Below are positions 48,353 through 56,806 of a stretch of DNA of 64,000 nt, piece after piece. The notes below the pieces were generated by a model. That model was not told where the DNA came from. It made no database searches and saw only the letters and a list, made by a program, of their open reading frames with translations. Source of the stretch: Mycolicibacterium stellerae (GTDB taxonomy: Bacteria > Actinomycetota > Actinomycetes > Mycobacteriales > Mycobacteriaceae); NCBI RefSeq assembly GCF_003719305.1, contig NZ_RARC01000019.1, forward strand, positions 57,882 through 121,881, read 5' to 3'. The translations under genes were made by a program, and so were the position numbers. Every line of letters begins with the position of its first letter. The stretch's first letter is position 1.

Positions 48353-49303
48353 TCACGTGGTTCCGCGGTCGGCATGTGCGGCGTGGAGGTCGAACAGATC
48401 GTGCTGCCGCGGCACAACGCCTGAGGTCGGCGGCCAGACACGCACATACTCCTCGACCCTCATGCTGAGCGACGCCGGGCCGGAGAAGTTGGAGAACACC
48501 TTGAGCAAGCTGGCTGCGTCCGGCTGACTGGCATGTGCCTTCAGCGCGGCGATCTTGTTGTCCCAGAATGCCGAAACGTCAATCGCCGCCGTAATGTCGA
48601 GGTCCTCGACGGCCATCGCCTCGGGCGGAACCCATGCATCGGGGCCCGATGCCGCCCGCACAGCATCCTGAACGACCGCGAGCCGAGATCGTGACAGTGC
48701 TATGTGGTACAGCCACGGTGACGCGGGTTCGGGGCTGTCCGGCGCACGTCCGGTGATCAGCTGACGGTGCGCGGCGGTGACCACCTCGTGCACCCGGATG
48801 TGGTCGGGATGCCCGGACAGTCCGTTGGGCGGATAGGTGATCAACACCTGCGGGCGGTACGCGTGCAGCAATTGCAGCATCTGAGTGACCAGTGGCCTAA
48901 ATGCGCGCCGGCGGTATGACCAAGGGTCACCGTGGAGGGCCGTCGTCGTGTCCGAGCCGGTGTCCGAAGGCACGCCCGAATCTCGGTAGCCCAGCTTGAC
49001 TACCTGGTTGATCCCCAGTGCAGCGGTGGCGGCGTCCAACTCCTTCGAGCGGATCCGAGCGACTATCCGCGGATCATGTTCAGGCGCACCGGGTTTGACC
49101 CCACCGGGCCCATCGCCGCACGCCCCGTCGGTACAGGTGACGAGAATGGTGCGATAGCCAGCAGCGCTGTAGCGCGCCAGTGTGCCGCCGGTCTGGCTGG
49201 ACTCGTCGTCCGGATGAGCATGCACGGCCATCAGCACCGGAGCTCGTCCCGCGGTACCCGACGAGACGCTCACCCCGACACCTCGAACATCGACCGGCGC
49301 CAC
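48353..49303 (-). CDS. PIG-L/LmbE-family deacetylase (MshB/Mca-like)
   Basis: 316 aa. Zn-binding AHPDDE (residues about 27-32) with later SGHPDHIRVHEVV give the three ligands and catalytic Asp; DGACGDGPGGVKPGAPEHDP and the tail KIAALKAHASQPD resemble MshB and mycothiol S-conjugate amidase. These enzymes deacetylate GlcNAc-inositol or cleave mycothiol conjugates. Given two DinB-type mycothiol proteins in the window, a mycothiol-linked detoxification role is attractive but not shown. MAVHAHPDDE at residue 24-25 could be an alternative start. Divergent from a TetR gene. Confidence 0.88.
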   Translation of the reverse strand: MAPVDVRGVGVSVSSGTAGRAPVLMAVHAHPDDESSQTGGTLARYSAAGYRTILVTCTDGACGDGPGGVKPGAPEHDPRIVARIRSKELDAATAALGINQVVKLGYRDSGVPSDTGSDTTTALHGDPWSYRRRAFRPLVTQMLQLLHAYRPQVLITYPPNGLSGHPDHIRVHEVVTAAHRQLITGRAPDSPEPASPWLYHIALSRSRLAVVQDAVRAASGPDAWVPPEAMAVEDLDITAAIDVSAFWDNKIAALKAHASQPDAASLLKVFSNFSGPASLSMRVEEYVRVWPPTSGVVPRQHDLFDLHAAHADRGTT

Positions 49304-49320
49304 CGCGGCTCACCACCTTC

Positions 49321-49330
49321 TGATCGATCA
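49321..49330. promoter_or_regulatory. Palindrome between PIG-L and TetR genes
   Basis: TGATCGATCA, perfect 10-bp palindrome in the 65-nt gap between the divergent PIG-L-type deacetylase and TetR genes. Short, so weak on its own. Confidence 0.3.
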
Positions 49331-49368
49331 GTACATGAAATTGCTGATCTCCGAAAGGGGTTCGCCCC

Positions 49369-49959
49369 ATGACCTTCGATGAAGCTACCGCGCTGCGAAC
49401 GGCGAGCGAGCAGTTCCGCACCACCGGGTACGCGGCGATGTCGATCGACGATCAATGTGCCGCGGCGGGCCTGTCTCGAAGTAGCCTGTACGCGACGTTC
49501 GGGGACAAACGCACGTTGCTGCTGCTCGACCTCTCCGACGACTGCGCCGAAATCGTCAGCTCTGTCAAAGCCGAACTCACCACCGGTTCCCCCGACGCGC
49601 GGTTGCGCTTGTCCGAGTTCATCCGGGCGGCAGCACGAGCCGGGCTCGTCGATCCGCAAGGTTGCTTGCTGGAGAGAAGCACCGTCGAACTCGCCGCGAC
49701 CGACCCTCAGGTCGTGGCGTACGCCGCTGACGTTCTGGACTTGCTGCACCGGCTTCTGGCTGACACGGTGATGGAGGCGCAGCGCCACTGCTCCGTTCAC
49801 CACGCGATCAATTGCATGGCCGCTGCCAGCCTGCTGTTGGCGACTTTGCGCGGCATCTCTGCTCTCGCCCTGGGTGGGTGTACCGACGAGGTCGTCATTC
49901 AAGCCGCCGAGCAGGCCCTCAGCCAACTGCGCCCAGCACCCACCGACGTTGGTCACTAG
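49369..49959 (+). CDS. TetR/AcrR-family regulator
   Basis: 196 aa. HTH: TTGYAAMSIDDQCAAAGLSR followed by SSLYATFGDKRTLLLL. C-terminal domain includes GCLLERSTVELAATDPQVVA and ASLLLATLRGISALALGGC; that last block recurs in the truncated TetR tail at 60176-60331, so the two genes were paralogues. Divergent from the PIG-L-type deacetylase, which it may repress. Confidence 0.88.
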   Translation: MTFDEATALRTASEQFRTTGYAAMSIDDQCAAAGLSRSSLYATFGDKRTLLLLDLSDDCAEIVSSVKAELTTGSPDARLRLSEFIRAAARAGLVDPQGCLLERSTVELAATDPQVVAYAADVLDLLHRLLADTVMEAQRHCSVHHAINCMAAASLLLATLRGISALALGGCTDEVVIQAAEQALSQLRPAPTDVGH

Positions 49960-50180
49960 CAGCGGAACCGAGCCCTGGCCGTAGGCCGCGTGGGCCGGCC
50001 CGACCGGCTGGCTGATCGCTGGGCGCGGATGCGACCTGCCCATCGGTGCCGGGGCACGCGTCCCGTGGCGACGCCGCCACTCGTGCGCATGCCTCTGGCG
50101 GGGTCTTCGTTCGAACGTCCCTGCGGCCCTTGGTTGTACGGTATCGCCGAGGAGTCGCGGTGTGCCACCACCGGCGAGGG

Positions 50181-50768
50181 TCACGACTCGCTCACCGAGG
50201 CAGCGAGGTCGAGAACCGATTTCTGGGCCTGCCGGAGGATTTGATCGCCACGCTTGGTTCCGCGGAATAGGCGGGAGAGCACCATCGCGCCGATCATCGT
50301 GCACCATGCGGTCACGGCCGCATCCTGAGCTACCGTTCCGCCACCCATGGCCGCGGCCATGCGATCGAAACGGGCCTCTAGGTGGTTCACGAGTAGTTCG
50401 CGAGCTTCTCGATCATCCATGCGCCCGACATCTGTTGCCAGAGCGGCGATTGCGCAGCCGCCGGCGATGTCGTCGCGGTGGCGACTGCTGAGATACCGGT
50501 TCGCGATCGACGCGACCGAACCGGGATCGTCTTTGGTGGGCAGCGCTGCAAATGAGTCCGACCCATCGGCGATTGCGCGTTCGATTGCAGCATCAATTAG
50601 GGCCTCGCGAGAGCGGAAATGCCCGTAGAAGCCGCCGTGGGTGAGGTTCGCCGACTTCATCAGGTCGGCGATGCTGACTCCATTCGGCCCGGCTTTGCGA
50701 ATCATCCGGGCTGCCCCATCGAGGATCCGTTCGTGACTCTGCTGCTTTTCGGCGCGTGAGTGTCCCAT
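50181..50768 (-). CDS. TetR/AcrR-family regulator
   Basis: 195 aa. HTH: ARMIRKAGPNGVSIADLMKS then ANLTHGGFYGHFRSREALID; C-terminal GGCAIAALATDVGRMDDREA, typical of the NemR/AcrR-like set with a buried Cys. NemR-type proteins respond to electrophiles and quinones. Divergent from an NmrA-like gene with a palindrome between, so it probably represses itself and that gene. Confidence 0.9.
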   Translation of the reverse strand: MGHSRAEKQQSHERILDGAARMIRKAGPNGVSIADLMKSANLTHGGFYGHFRSREALIDAAIERAIADGSDSFAALPTKDDPGSVASIANRYLSSRHRDDIAGGCAIAALATDVGRMDDREARELLVNHLEARFDRMAAAMGGGTVAQDAAVTAWCTMIGAMVLSRLFRGTKRGDQILRQAQKSVLDLAASVSES

Positions 50769-50827
50769 CGCCCTACCTTCTCGATTGCCGTGCCGACGTG
50801 TGGAATCCGCGGTCTTAGTCTAGCATT

Positions 50828-50849
50828 CTGGATGATGGTCATCATGCAG
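50828..50849. promoter_or_regulatory. Probable TetR operator
   Basis: CTG-g-ATGATG-gt-CATCAT-g-CAG: nine of ten positions per arm pair. Located 60 nt upstream of the divergent tetR start and about 95 nt before the NmrA-like start. Confidence 0.55.
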
Positions 50850-50941
50850 ATTAATGATGGTTGAGAATACCGGCGTCCTGCGAGTGCCCAGGTACACCGA
50901 TGGCGAAGAGATCCGCACGACTCATTGAGCAATGGAGAATC

Positions 50942-51946
50942 ATGTCGACGACGCACACACGTCCCATCCTGATCACGGGCGCGGCCGGTGAGGTGGGCTC
51001 GGTCAGCACCACGATGGTCCGAATGCTCCTGGACGCAGGCTGGCCGGTCCGCGCTTTCGTCCGGACCGACGATGACCGCGCCGCGGCGCTGCGGGAAGCG
51101 GGAGCCGACGTGTTCGTCGGTGATCTGCTCAACGTCGCCGATGTCGCCGCGGCTCTGCAGGGCTGCCAGCGCCTGTACTTCAGCATGGGATTGTCGCCGT
51201 ATTACGTCGATGCCAACCTGCTGATGGCCGCCGTGGCACATGCGCAGGGCGATCTCGAGGTCTTCGTCAACATCTCCGAGTCGGAGCAGTCGCTGCTGAC
51301 GTTCGACCGGATGACGGCTCCGGAAGGAGTTCGCCTGACCTGGCTCGGCGGCACCGTCTCCCAGTGGTCACCGCAACAGCGGGCGCACTGGATCGGGGAA
51401 CAGGTTCTGGACTGGTCGGGCCTGCCGGTCGTCCACATCCGCGCCAGCATATTCGTCGAAAACCCGATCTTCGCATGGTTCCCCATCCCGGACCTGCTGG
51501 CCACGGGTGAACTGCGCTTGCCATTCGGCGACAGCAAGGTGGCGCCCATCGCGGGGTACGACGTCGCAGAACTGTGCGTGAACATCCTCAAGGATCCGGA
51601 ACCACACGTCGGCAAGACCTATACGCTGATCGGGCCCGAACTCAAGACCATGTACGAGTTCGCCGACGACTACGCCGCGGCGCTGAAGCAGCCCGTGATG
51701 TATGTACCCCAAGACCTCGAGTCCTGGAATTCTGATTACGTCGACAGCGCACTCGCCGCGAGCAAGCCACACAACGGCGAGCACCTCAAGACATTGACGC
51801 GTCTGATGGCCTGCGCTCGTTACTTCGACCTTCCCACCGATGACTTGGCCGAACTGCTTGGGCGCGCACCCAAGACGCTGCGATTCGCCCTGGAGAACTC
51901 GACGCGAATCCAAGCGGACTTGAGTGCCGCACGCAGCCAGTCCTGA
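50942..51946 (+). CDS. NmrA-like NAD(P)-binding protein
   Basis: 334 aa from ATG 50942 (MSTTHTRPILITGAAGEVGS). Rossmann loop ITGAAGEVGSVSTTMVRML, VRAFVRTDDDRAAALREAGA, VFVGDLLNVADVAAAL and HIRASIFVENPIFAWF mark an NmrA/atypical SDR protein; a distant relative of the 43467 gene. Likely redox sensor or quinone-type reductase. GGAG lies 5 nt before the start; the upstream extension to 50861 has no family support. Controlled by the divergent TetR, judging from position. Confidence 0.88.
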   Translation: MSTTHTRPILITGAAGEVGSVSTTMVRMLLDAGWPVRAFVRTDDDRAAALREAGADVFVGDLLNVADVAAALQGCQRLYFSMGLSPYYVDANLLMAAVAHAQGDLEVFVNISESEQSLLTFDRMTAPEGVRLTWLGGTVSQWSPQQRAHWIGEQVLDWSGLPVVHIRASIFVENPIFAWFPIPDLLATGELRLPFGDSKVAPIAGYDVAELCVNILKDPEPHVGKTYTLIGPELKTMYEFADDYAAALKQPVMYVPQDLESWNSDYVDSALAASKPHNGEHLKTLTRLMACARYFDLPTDDLAELLGRAPKTLRFALENSTRIQADLSAARSQS

Positions 51947-52121
51947 CGCCTGACGCGGAAGGGCTGGCCACTGGGTGACTGCGTCCGATTAGCCGGGGCA
52001 GCCGGCGCCGGACGTGTGCAGAGAGGGAGGAGCGGTCAGCATGATTGCGAGCGCCCCGTTCGATGCCTTGGACCCGTCCGTGCGCGAGCGGCCTTTGGGG
52101 CCTTTTTCGGCGCCGGGGAGA

Positions 52122-52147
52122 CCACGGAGGGGGAATTCCCTCCGTGG
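52122..52147. terminator. Strong hairpin, possible terminator
   Basis: CCACGGAGGG-ggaatt-CCCTCCGTGG, 10-bp GC-rich stem and 6-nt loop, no T-tract. Lies 176 nt after the NmrA-like stop and 200 nt before the repressor gene, so it may insulate the two units. Confidence 0.45.
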
Positions 52148-52277
52148 TTGTCCGGCCCCGCCATCCAACGTCGGATCAGCACCCACAGCGGCATCGGTGT
52201 CGGAACCCCGGCTCCACCGGGCGGCCCCGCCCGTCGCACCCGCGACGGGCCGGCCACGCCTCGACGCTCGACGACAG

Positions 52278-52328
52278 ATACCCATGGGGGTATAGTCGAA
52301 GACAGCAGATCAATACCCCCACTGGTAT
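52278..52328. promoter_or_regulatory. Two CsoR/CstR-type operators and -10 box
   Basis: Site 1 ATACCC-atgg-GGGTAT (52278-52293), perfect; site 2 ATACCC-ccac-TGGTAT (52313-52328), one mismatch. This is the classical CsoR/RcnR/CstR operator type. TATAGT at 52291-52296, overlapping site 1, is a likely -10. The repressor gene starts 17 nt after site 2, so it is autoregulated. Confidence 0.8.
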
Positions 52329-52344
52329 ATCGAGGAGCAGCCAC

Positions 52345-52614
52345 ATGATTGGTGACGAAGAGACCGTCGGCGTAGTGCTCAATCGACTGCGCCGTGCGCA
52401 CGGCCAACTGGCCGGGGTCATTTCGATGATCGAACAGGGCCGCGACTGCAAGGACGTCGTCACCCAACTGGCGGCGGTATCTCGCGCGCTGGACAAAGCC
52501 GGATTCAAGATCGTCGCCACCGGGCTGCGGCAGTGCCTGACCGGTGAGACATCCGATAGTTCACAACCGTTGACCGAGGCGGAGTTGGAGAAGCTGTTCC
52601 TCGCGCTCGCGTGA
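52345..52614 (+). CDS. CsoR/RcnR-family repressor, persulfide-sensor (CstR) type
   Basis: 89 aa DUF156 protein: RRAHGQLAGVISMIEQGRDC then KDVVTQLAAVSRALDKAGFK and IVATGLRQCLTGE. The two Cys of the family are present (QGRDC and RQC), but the His that completes the copper site of CsoR (four residues before the second Cys) is Gly. Loss of His with both Cys kept is the pattern of CstR-type persulfide sensors. Downstream TauE/SafE exporter and persulfide dioxygenase-rhodanese genes support sulfur, not copper, sensing. Confidence 0.88.
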   Translation: MIGDEETVGVVLNRLRRAHGQLAGVISMIEQGRDCKDVVTQLAAVSRALDKAGFKIVATGLRQCLTGETSDSSQPLTEAELEKLFLALA

Positions 52615-52843
52615 GGCTCCAACGACGCCACCACGGGAACAGTGACATGCATCAGCCGCGTACATTCCGACACTTGCGCAGCGTGTCATGAATGCGGGTC
52701 GCCGGATCGGGCTGCTGCTACCCCGCAACGCCGCCGCTGCTAGGGGGACGGTCCTCACCACCCCATTGGCGACACAACATCCACCGGCCACCAGATCGAC
52801 CACGAGGGTTTGCGGCGACACATCCGGTTACGGAACACGCGAC

Positions 52844-53617
52844 ATGGCCATCACACTGTCATTGATCTTCGGTGCCATCATCGGCGTCCTACTGGGACTC
52901 CTCGGCGGTGGCGGATCGATCCTGGCCGTACCTGTCCTCGTCTACGCACTCGGACTCGATGTGGCACAAGCCATCCCGATATCACTGATCGTCATCGCGA
53001 TCGCTTCGGCGGTGGGGGCGTTACCCAAGGTGCGGGCGCATCGGGTGCAGTGGCGACTGGCCGGTATCTTCGCTGCCGCCGGCATCCCGGCCACCATCCT
53101 CGGGACGGCCGTCGGCAAACACCTGCCGCAGCACGCCCTCATGCTCGGGTTCGCCGTGGTGATGGTCGCCGCCGGGGTACGGATGCTCCGCGACAACGGT
53201 GACACAGGTACCGCCTGCACGGTCGGCAACGCGGGGATCAACTGGCGACGCTGCGCGCCTCGATCCATCCCCGCCGGACTCGTCGTCGGCTTCCTGACAG
53301 GACTGTTCGGAGTCGGTGGCGGCTTCCTCATCATCCCCTCGCTGGTCTTGATGCTCGGCGTGGAAATGCCCATCGCCGTGGGAACTTCACTGCTGATCGT
53401 TACCGTCAACTCGGCAGCAGCCGTGTTCTCCCATCTGCACGGCGTCCGCATCGACTGGGGCATCACCAACGCGTTCGTCGGCACCGCGATCGTCGGATCA
53501 CTCATCGCCGGGAACGTCGGCAGCACTGTCGACACCAGTCGACTGCAGCACTGGTTCGCCTACCTGGTCTTCGCCGTCGCCGGCTACGTCCTGGTCGACA
53601 CCCTTGTTCTCCACTGA
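52844..53617 (+). CDS. TauE/SafE-family sulfite/sulfur-compound exporter
   Basis: 257 aa from ATG 52844 (MAITLSLIFGAIIGVLLGLL). Eight or so hydrophobic helices; the doubled family motif is visible as GVLLGLLGGGGSILAVPVLV and VGFLTGLFGVGGGFLIIPSL. TauE/SafE (TSUP) proteins export sulfite, thiosulfate or organosulfonates; here sulfite made by the persulfide dioxygenase next door is the natural candidate. The open frame upstream to 52688 lacks hydrophobic continuity and is not used. Confidence 0.9.
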   Translation: MAITLSLIFGAIIGVLLGLLGGGGSILAVPVLVYALGLDVAQAIPISLIVIAIASAVGALPKVRAHRVQWRLAGIFAAAGIPATILGTAVGKHLPQHALMLGFAVVMVAAGVRMLRDNGDTGTACTVGNAGINWRRCAPRSIPAGLVVGFLTGLFGVGGGFLIIPSLVLMLGVEMPIAVGTSLLIVTVNSAAAVFSHLHGVRIDWGITNAFVGTAIVGSLIAGNVGSTVDTSRLQHWFAYLVFAVAGYVLVDTLVLH

Positions 53618-53660
53618 CACAACGGCTCTGCCCCCCACCCCACAAAGAGAGCGATACACC

Positions 53661-55019
53661 ATGAACGTGTCCATCATCGAAACCACCAGCCTCGGCGACC
53701 GCAGCTACCTGATCACCGAAGGCGACGTCGCCGTCGTCGTGGACCCACAACGCGACGTCGACCGGGTCTTGAACCTCGCCCGAGAGCACGGCGTCCGCAT
53801 CACACACGTCCTGGAGACCCACATCCACAACGACTACGTCACCGGCGGCTTAGAACTCGCACACCTCACCGGAGCGGAATACGTGGTGCCCGCCGGAGAC
53901 GAGGTCCAGTATCGACGGCGCGCCATCGAAGACGGCGACGTCGTCGACGCCGGAGCCATCCAACTCCAGGCCGTCCACACCCCTGGCCACACCCACCACC
54001 ACATCAGCTACGTCCTGCGCAATGGCACGGGCGTGGCAGTAGGCGTCTTCACCGGGGGGTCGATGCTGCACGGCACCACCGGCCGCACCGACCTGCTCGG
54101 CCAAGACCACACCAACGACCTCACCCATGCCCAATTTCGCTCCATCCGCCGCCTCGCCGACGAACTCCCCGACAGCACCGAGGTCTATCCCACCCACGGC
54201 TTCGGCAGTTTCTGCTCGGCCACACCAGGCAGCGGCGATACTTCCACCATCGCCGAGCAGCGCACCAACAACCCCGCGCTCACGCAGGACGAACAAACCT
54301 ACGTCGACCAGCTGATCGCCGGACTGTCCGCCTACCCCGCCTACTACGCCCACATGGGCGTCATCAACAGCCGAGGACCCGCGCCGGTCGATCTCTCGAC
54401 CCCCGCGCGGGTCCGTCCAGAGGAGTTGCGCCGCCGCATCGACGCCGGAGAGTGGGTCGTCGACCTGCGCAACCGCACCGCATTTGCCGCGGGACACCTC
54501 GACGGAACGCTCGCGTTCGAATTGTCGACGTCCTTCGTCACATACCTCGGATGGCTCTACGAATGGGGCGCACCGCTGACGCTGATCGGCAACAGTGAAG
54601 ACGAAATCGGCTCTGCCCAACGCGAATTGGTCCGCATCGGCATCGACGACGTCACCGGATCAGCAGTCGGTGACGTGTCCCAGTTCGCCAACGGCACACC
54701 CCTACGCTCCTACCGAGTGGCCGACTTCGCCGACCTGGCTGACGCCAGGTCCCACGACGACCTCGCCGTGCTCGACGTCCGTCAACGGGATGAGTACGAC
54801 GACGGCCACCTCCCGGGAGCCATCAACATCCCCCTGCACGAACTCGCCCACCGGACTGATGAGGTTCCTCCGGGCGAAGTTTGGGTGCACTGCGGATCGG
54901 GCTACCGCGCCTCCATCGCGGCGTCGATGCTGGACCGCTCTGGTCGCACCACCGTGCTCATCGACGACACTTACGCCCATGCCGACGAGCTCGGCCTCAC
55001 CTCCCAAGCACACAGGTAA
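53661..55019 (+). CDS. Persulfide dioxygenase-rhodanese fusion (CstB/PRF-like)
   Basis: 452 aa from ATG 53661. N-terminal metallo-beta-lactamase-type domain with THIHNDYVTGG (residues about 53-63), HTPGHTHHHISY and YPTHGFGSFC giving the iron ligands of ETHE1-type persulfide dioxygenases. Then two rhodanese domains: the first (about 265-350, LTLIGNSEDEIGSAQRELV) lacks the catalytic Cys; the last has VHCGSGYRASIAASML with Cys. It oxidises glutathione/mycothiol/CoA-type persulfide to sulfite and the rhodanese can transfer sulfane sulfur. Operon with repressor and exporter. Confidence 0.93.
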   Translation: MNVSIIETTSLGDRSYLITEGDVAVVVDPQRDVDRVLNLAREHGVRITHVLETHIHNDYVTGGLELAHLTGAEYVVPAGDEVQYRRRAIEDGDVVDAGAIQLQAVHTPGHTHHHISYVLRNGTGVAVGVFTGGSMLHGTTGRTDLLGQDHTNDLTHAQFRSIRRLADELPDSTEVYPTHGFGSFCSATPGSGDTSTIAEQRTNNPALTQDEQTYVDQLIAGLSAYPAYYAHMGVINSRGPAPVDLSTPARVRPEELRRRIDAGEWVVDLRNRTAFAAGHLDGTLAFELSTSFVTYLGWLYEWGAPLTLIGNSEDEIGSAQRELVRIGIDDVTGSAVGDVSQFANGTPLRSYRVADFADLADARSHDDLAVLDVRQRDEYDDGHLPGAINIPLHELAHRTDEVPPGEVWVHCGSGYRASIAASMLDRSGRTTVLIDDTYAHADELGLTSQAHR

Positions 55020-55123
55020 CACAACCGGAACCGATGCTGTCGGTTCTCAACGTTGATGGCGGAAGCCGACACCTCTAGCTGCAGGTTTGCAGAATTCTCA
55101 TCAAGATGGCGGACGGAGTTTTC

Positions 55124-55448
55124 TCAACCAGCGTCCCCAGCGCGGGCCGCGCGTTCGGCGGATTCCTGGTCGACCTCTAGATCCGGCGCCCTGATCAGAT
55201 CGAACCGGTAATGGTGCTCGCATGGGTAACGATCGTCCGGTCCATGAATGCTGACCTTGTTGCCCTGCAACGCTTCATGCATCGCTTTGATGTAGAAAGA
55301 GGTCGTAGACCAGTCGAGGGGGCTGGTGCCAGCTGTCTACGCTTGTGCCGTCGTCAGTGGCCATCAAAAATTTGATGGCGCGGTGTTCGTCCCTGCCGGG
55401 ATGCCGAAAGTCGTCCATGTACAGGTCGTCCAACAAAAGCGTCAACAT
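55124..55448 (-). pseudogene. Frameshifted conserved hypothetical gene
   Basis: From ATG 55448: MLTLLLDDLYMDDFRHPGRD, then EHRAIKFLMATDDGTSVDSW and HQP; after this the frame reaches a stop at 55276. One base less in the five-G run 55318-55322 restores a second half: LDWSTTSFYIKAMHEALQGN, KVSIHGPDDRYPCEHHYRFD then LIRAPDLEVDQESAERAARA. Together about 107 aa. Neither half reaches 60 codons alone. No family recognised. Real mutation or homopolymer sequence error. Confidence 0.55.
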
Positions 55449-55480
55449 AACTCAGGCGGGTGTTCACTCACGCCGAACGC

Positions 55481-56479
55481 CTAGTCGCCGACGGTGACGA
55501 CGATTTTGCCGAATTGTCCGCTCTGTTCGAGGTAGCGGTGCGCCTGTTGTATCTGGTCAAAGGGGAAGACTCGGTCGATGACTGGCTTGAGGGTTCCGCC
55601 CTCAAGCCCGCCGAGGATGAAATCGACGGCCGCTAGGCGTCGAGCCTCGTCGCCGCTGGTCAGCCAGATGTTGTGTGCTTTGACTGTTGCCGTCTTGGCG
55701 ATCATTTCGAGCACGGGAAGCTCCGTCGGGGCGGTGCTCAACAGTCCGTAGATGAAAGCGGTGCCACCAAAAGACAACGCAGAGATCAGCGTCGAAAAGG
55801 CTGGACCACCAACGGAATCGAACACCACGCGAACACCGTTGCCTTCGGTGATTCGTGTGATCTCAGCCAGCACATCGACTTCTTCGGTGGCGATGACGTG
55901 CGTGGCGCCGATGTCCAGCAATTGTTGCTTCTTGGCGGAGGTGCGGGTGAGTGCGATCGTGGTCGCGCCGGCCAGGTTGGCGATCTGGATTGCGGCCAGC
56001 CCCACGCTGCTCGATGCGGCGGAGATGACGACGAAGTCTCCTGGCCCGACCTTCGCGTCCTCGATGAGCGGGCCGTACGGTGTCACGAACATCATCCAGA
56101 CCGCGGCGGCCTCGGTGAAGGACAGTGACTTGGGTTGCCGTACAACGGCATAGTCCGGAACCACTATCGATTCGCCGTATGTCTGATAGTCATTCATCGA
56201 GAAGGACGGGATGACGTTGACGGCGTCACCGACGACGAAGTCGCCTGCGACCTCGTCACCGATGGCATCGACGATTCCGGCTGCCTCGTAGCCGAGCCCG
56301 GCCGGAAATTTCACCGGCTCGAGGTAGTCGTCAACTCGCCACATGGCCTCGGCGCGGTTGATGCCGATGGCCTTGACTGTTATGCGGACCTCGTGCGGGC
56401 CGGGGGCCGCAGGCTCGGTCTCGACGAATTCGAGCACTTCCGAGGCACCGGGCCTGGTGAACGTAACAGTACGCGTCAT
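55481..56479 (-). CDS. MDR-superfamily quinone oxidoreductase/zinc-less alcohol dehydrogenase
   Basis: 332 aa. VRITVKAIGINRAEAMWRVD and AGLGYEAAGIVDAIGDEV (GroES-like part), no structural-zinc Cys cluster, then Rossmann segment VVISAASSSVGLAAIQIANL and VVFDSVGGPAFSTLISAL. This is the QOR-like (zeta-crystallin) branch, NADPH-dependent. The MDR gene upstream (57763-56807) has the same direction, 327 nt away. Substrates may be quinones or alkenals. Confidence 0.92.
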   Translation of the reverse strand: MTRTVTFTRPGASEVLEFVETEPAAPGPHEVRITVKAIGINRAEAMWRVDDYLEPVKFPAGLGYEAAGIVDAIGDEVAGDFVVGDAVNVIPSFSMNDYQTYGESIVVPDYAVVRQPKSLSFTEAAAVWMMFVTPYGPLIEDAKVGPGDFVVISAASSSVGLAAIQIANLAGATTIALTRTSAKKQQLLDIGATHVIATEEVDVLAEITRITEGNGVRVVFDSVGGPAFSTLISALSFGGTAFIYGLLSTAPTELPVLEMIAKTATVKAHNIWLTSGDEARRLAAVDFILGGLEGGTLKPVIDRVFPFDQIQQAHRYLEQSGQFGKIVVTVGD

Positions 56480-56806
56480 GATGTGTTGTCCTTTTCTGTA
56501 ATGGATCTCGAGTGAAATGGTGTGCAGGCTCTACGCCCTCTACGCGGACGCCTCGCAAAAAAATCCGCGAACTCGCCGACCGTCGCGGTCCCCTAGTACT
56601 CGCACATTTGGCGGAGGACATCTGTTGTCAATGTCGCCGACAGTTCGAGCTGGGGGCCAGGGTCAGCCGTTCTCACAGTCTGCGCTCGAGGTCCACGTAC
56701 TTCCGTCACCGTCGGATGGGTGGTGTATCCAGACGCCGCAGCGGCGGCGTGCGGTTGGAGCCGTTCATGCCGGGGCGCCAGATCGCGGGGGTGCCGATTC
56801 GAGCGG
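56480..56806. other. Intergenic, no gene seen
   Basis: 327 nt between two same-direction MDR genes. Open frames on the minus strand have Ala/Arg-biased shadow composition and no family match; AGAAAAGGACA just before the downstream gene (56483-56493) may be its ribosome site. I see no repeat or operator here. Confidence 0.4.

Larger units (their letters stand above)
51947..52344. other. Intergenic stretch with hairpin and CsoR-type operators
   Basis: About 400 nt. Contains the 26-bp hairpin at 52122-52147, a short GGCC-tttgg-GGCC stem followed by T5 at about 52090-52107, and two ATACCC-type operators before the repressor gene. No gene on either strand passes inspection; open frames here have random-looking composition. 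Confidence 0.5.

Noticed and set aside
52014..52295. 93- to 110-aa + frames before the CsoR-type gene
   Set aside because: They read through the hairpin and the operator sites and have random Pro/Arg-rich composition.
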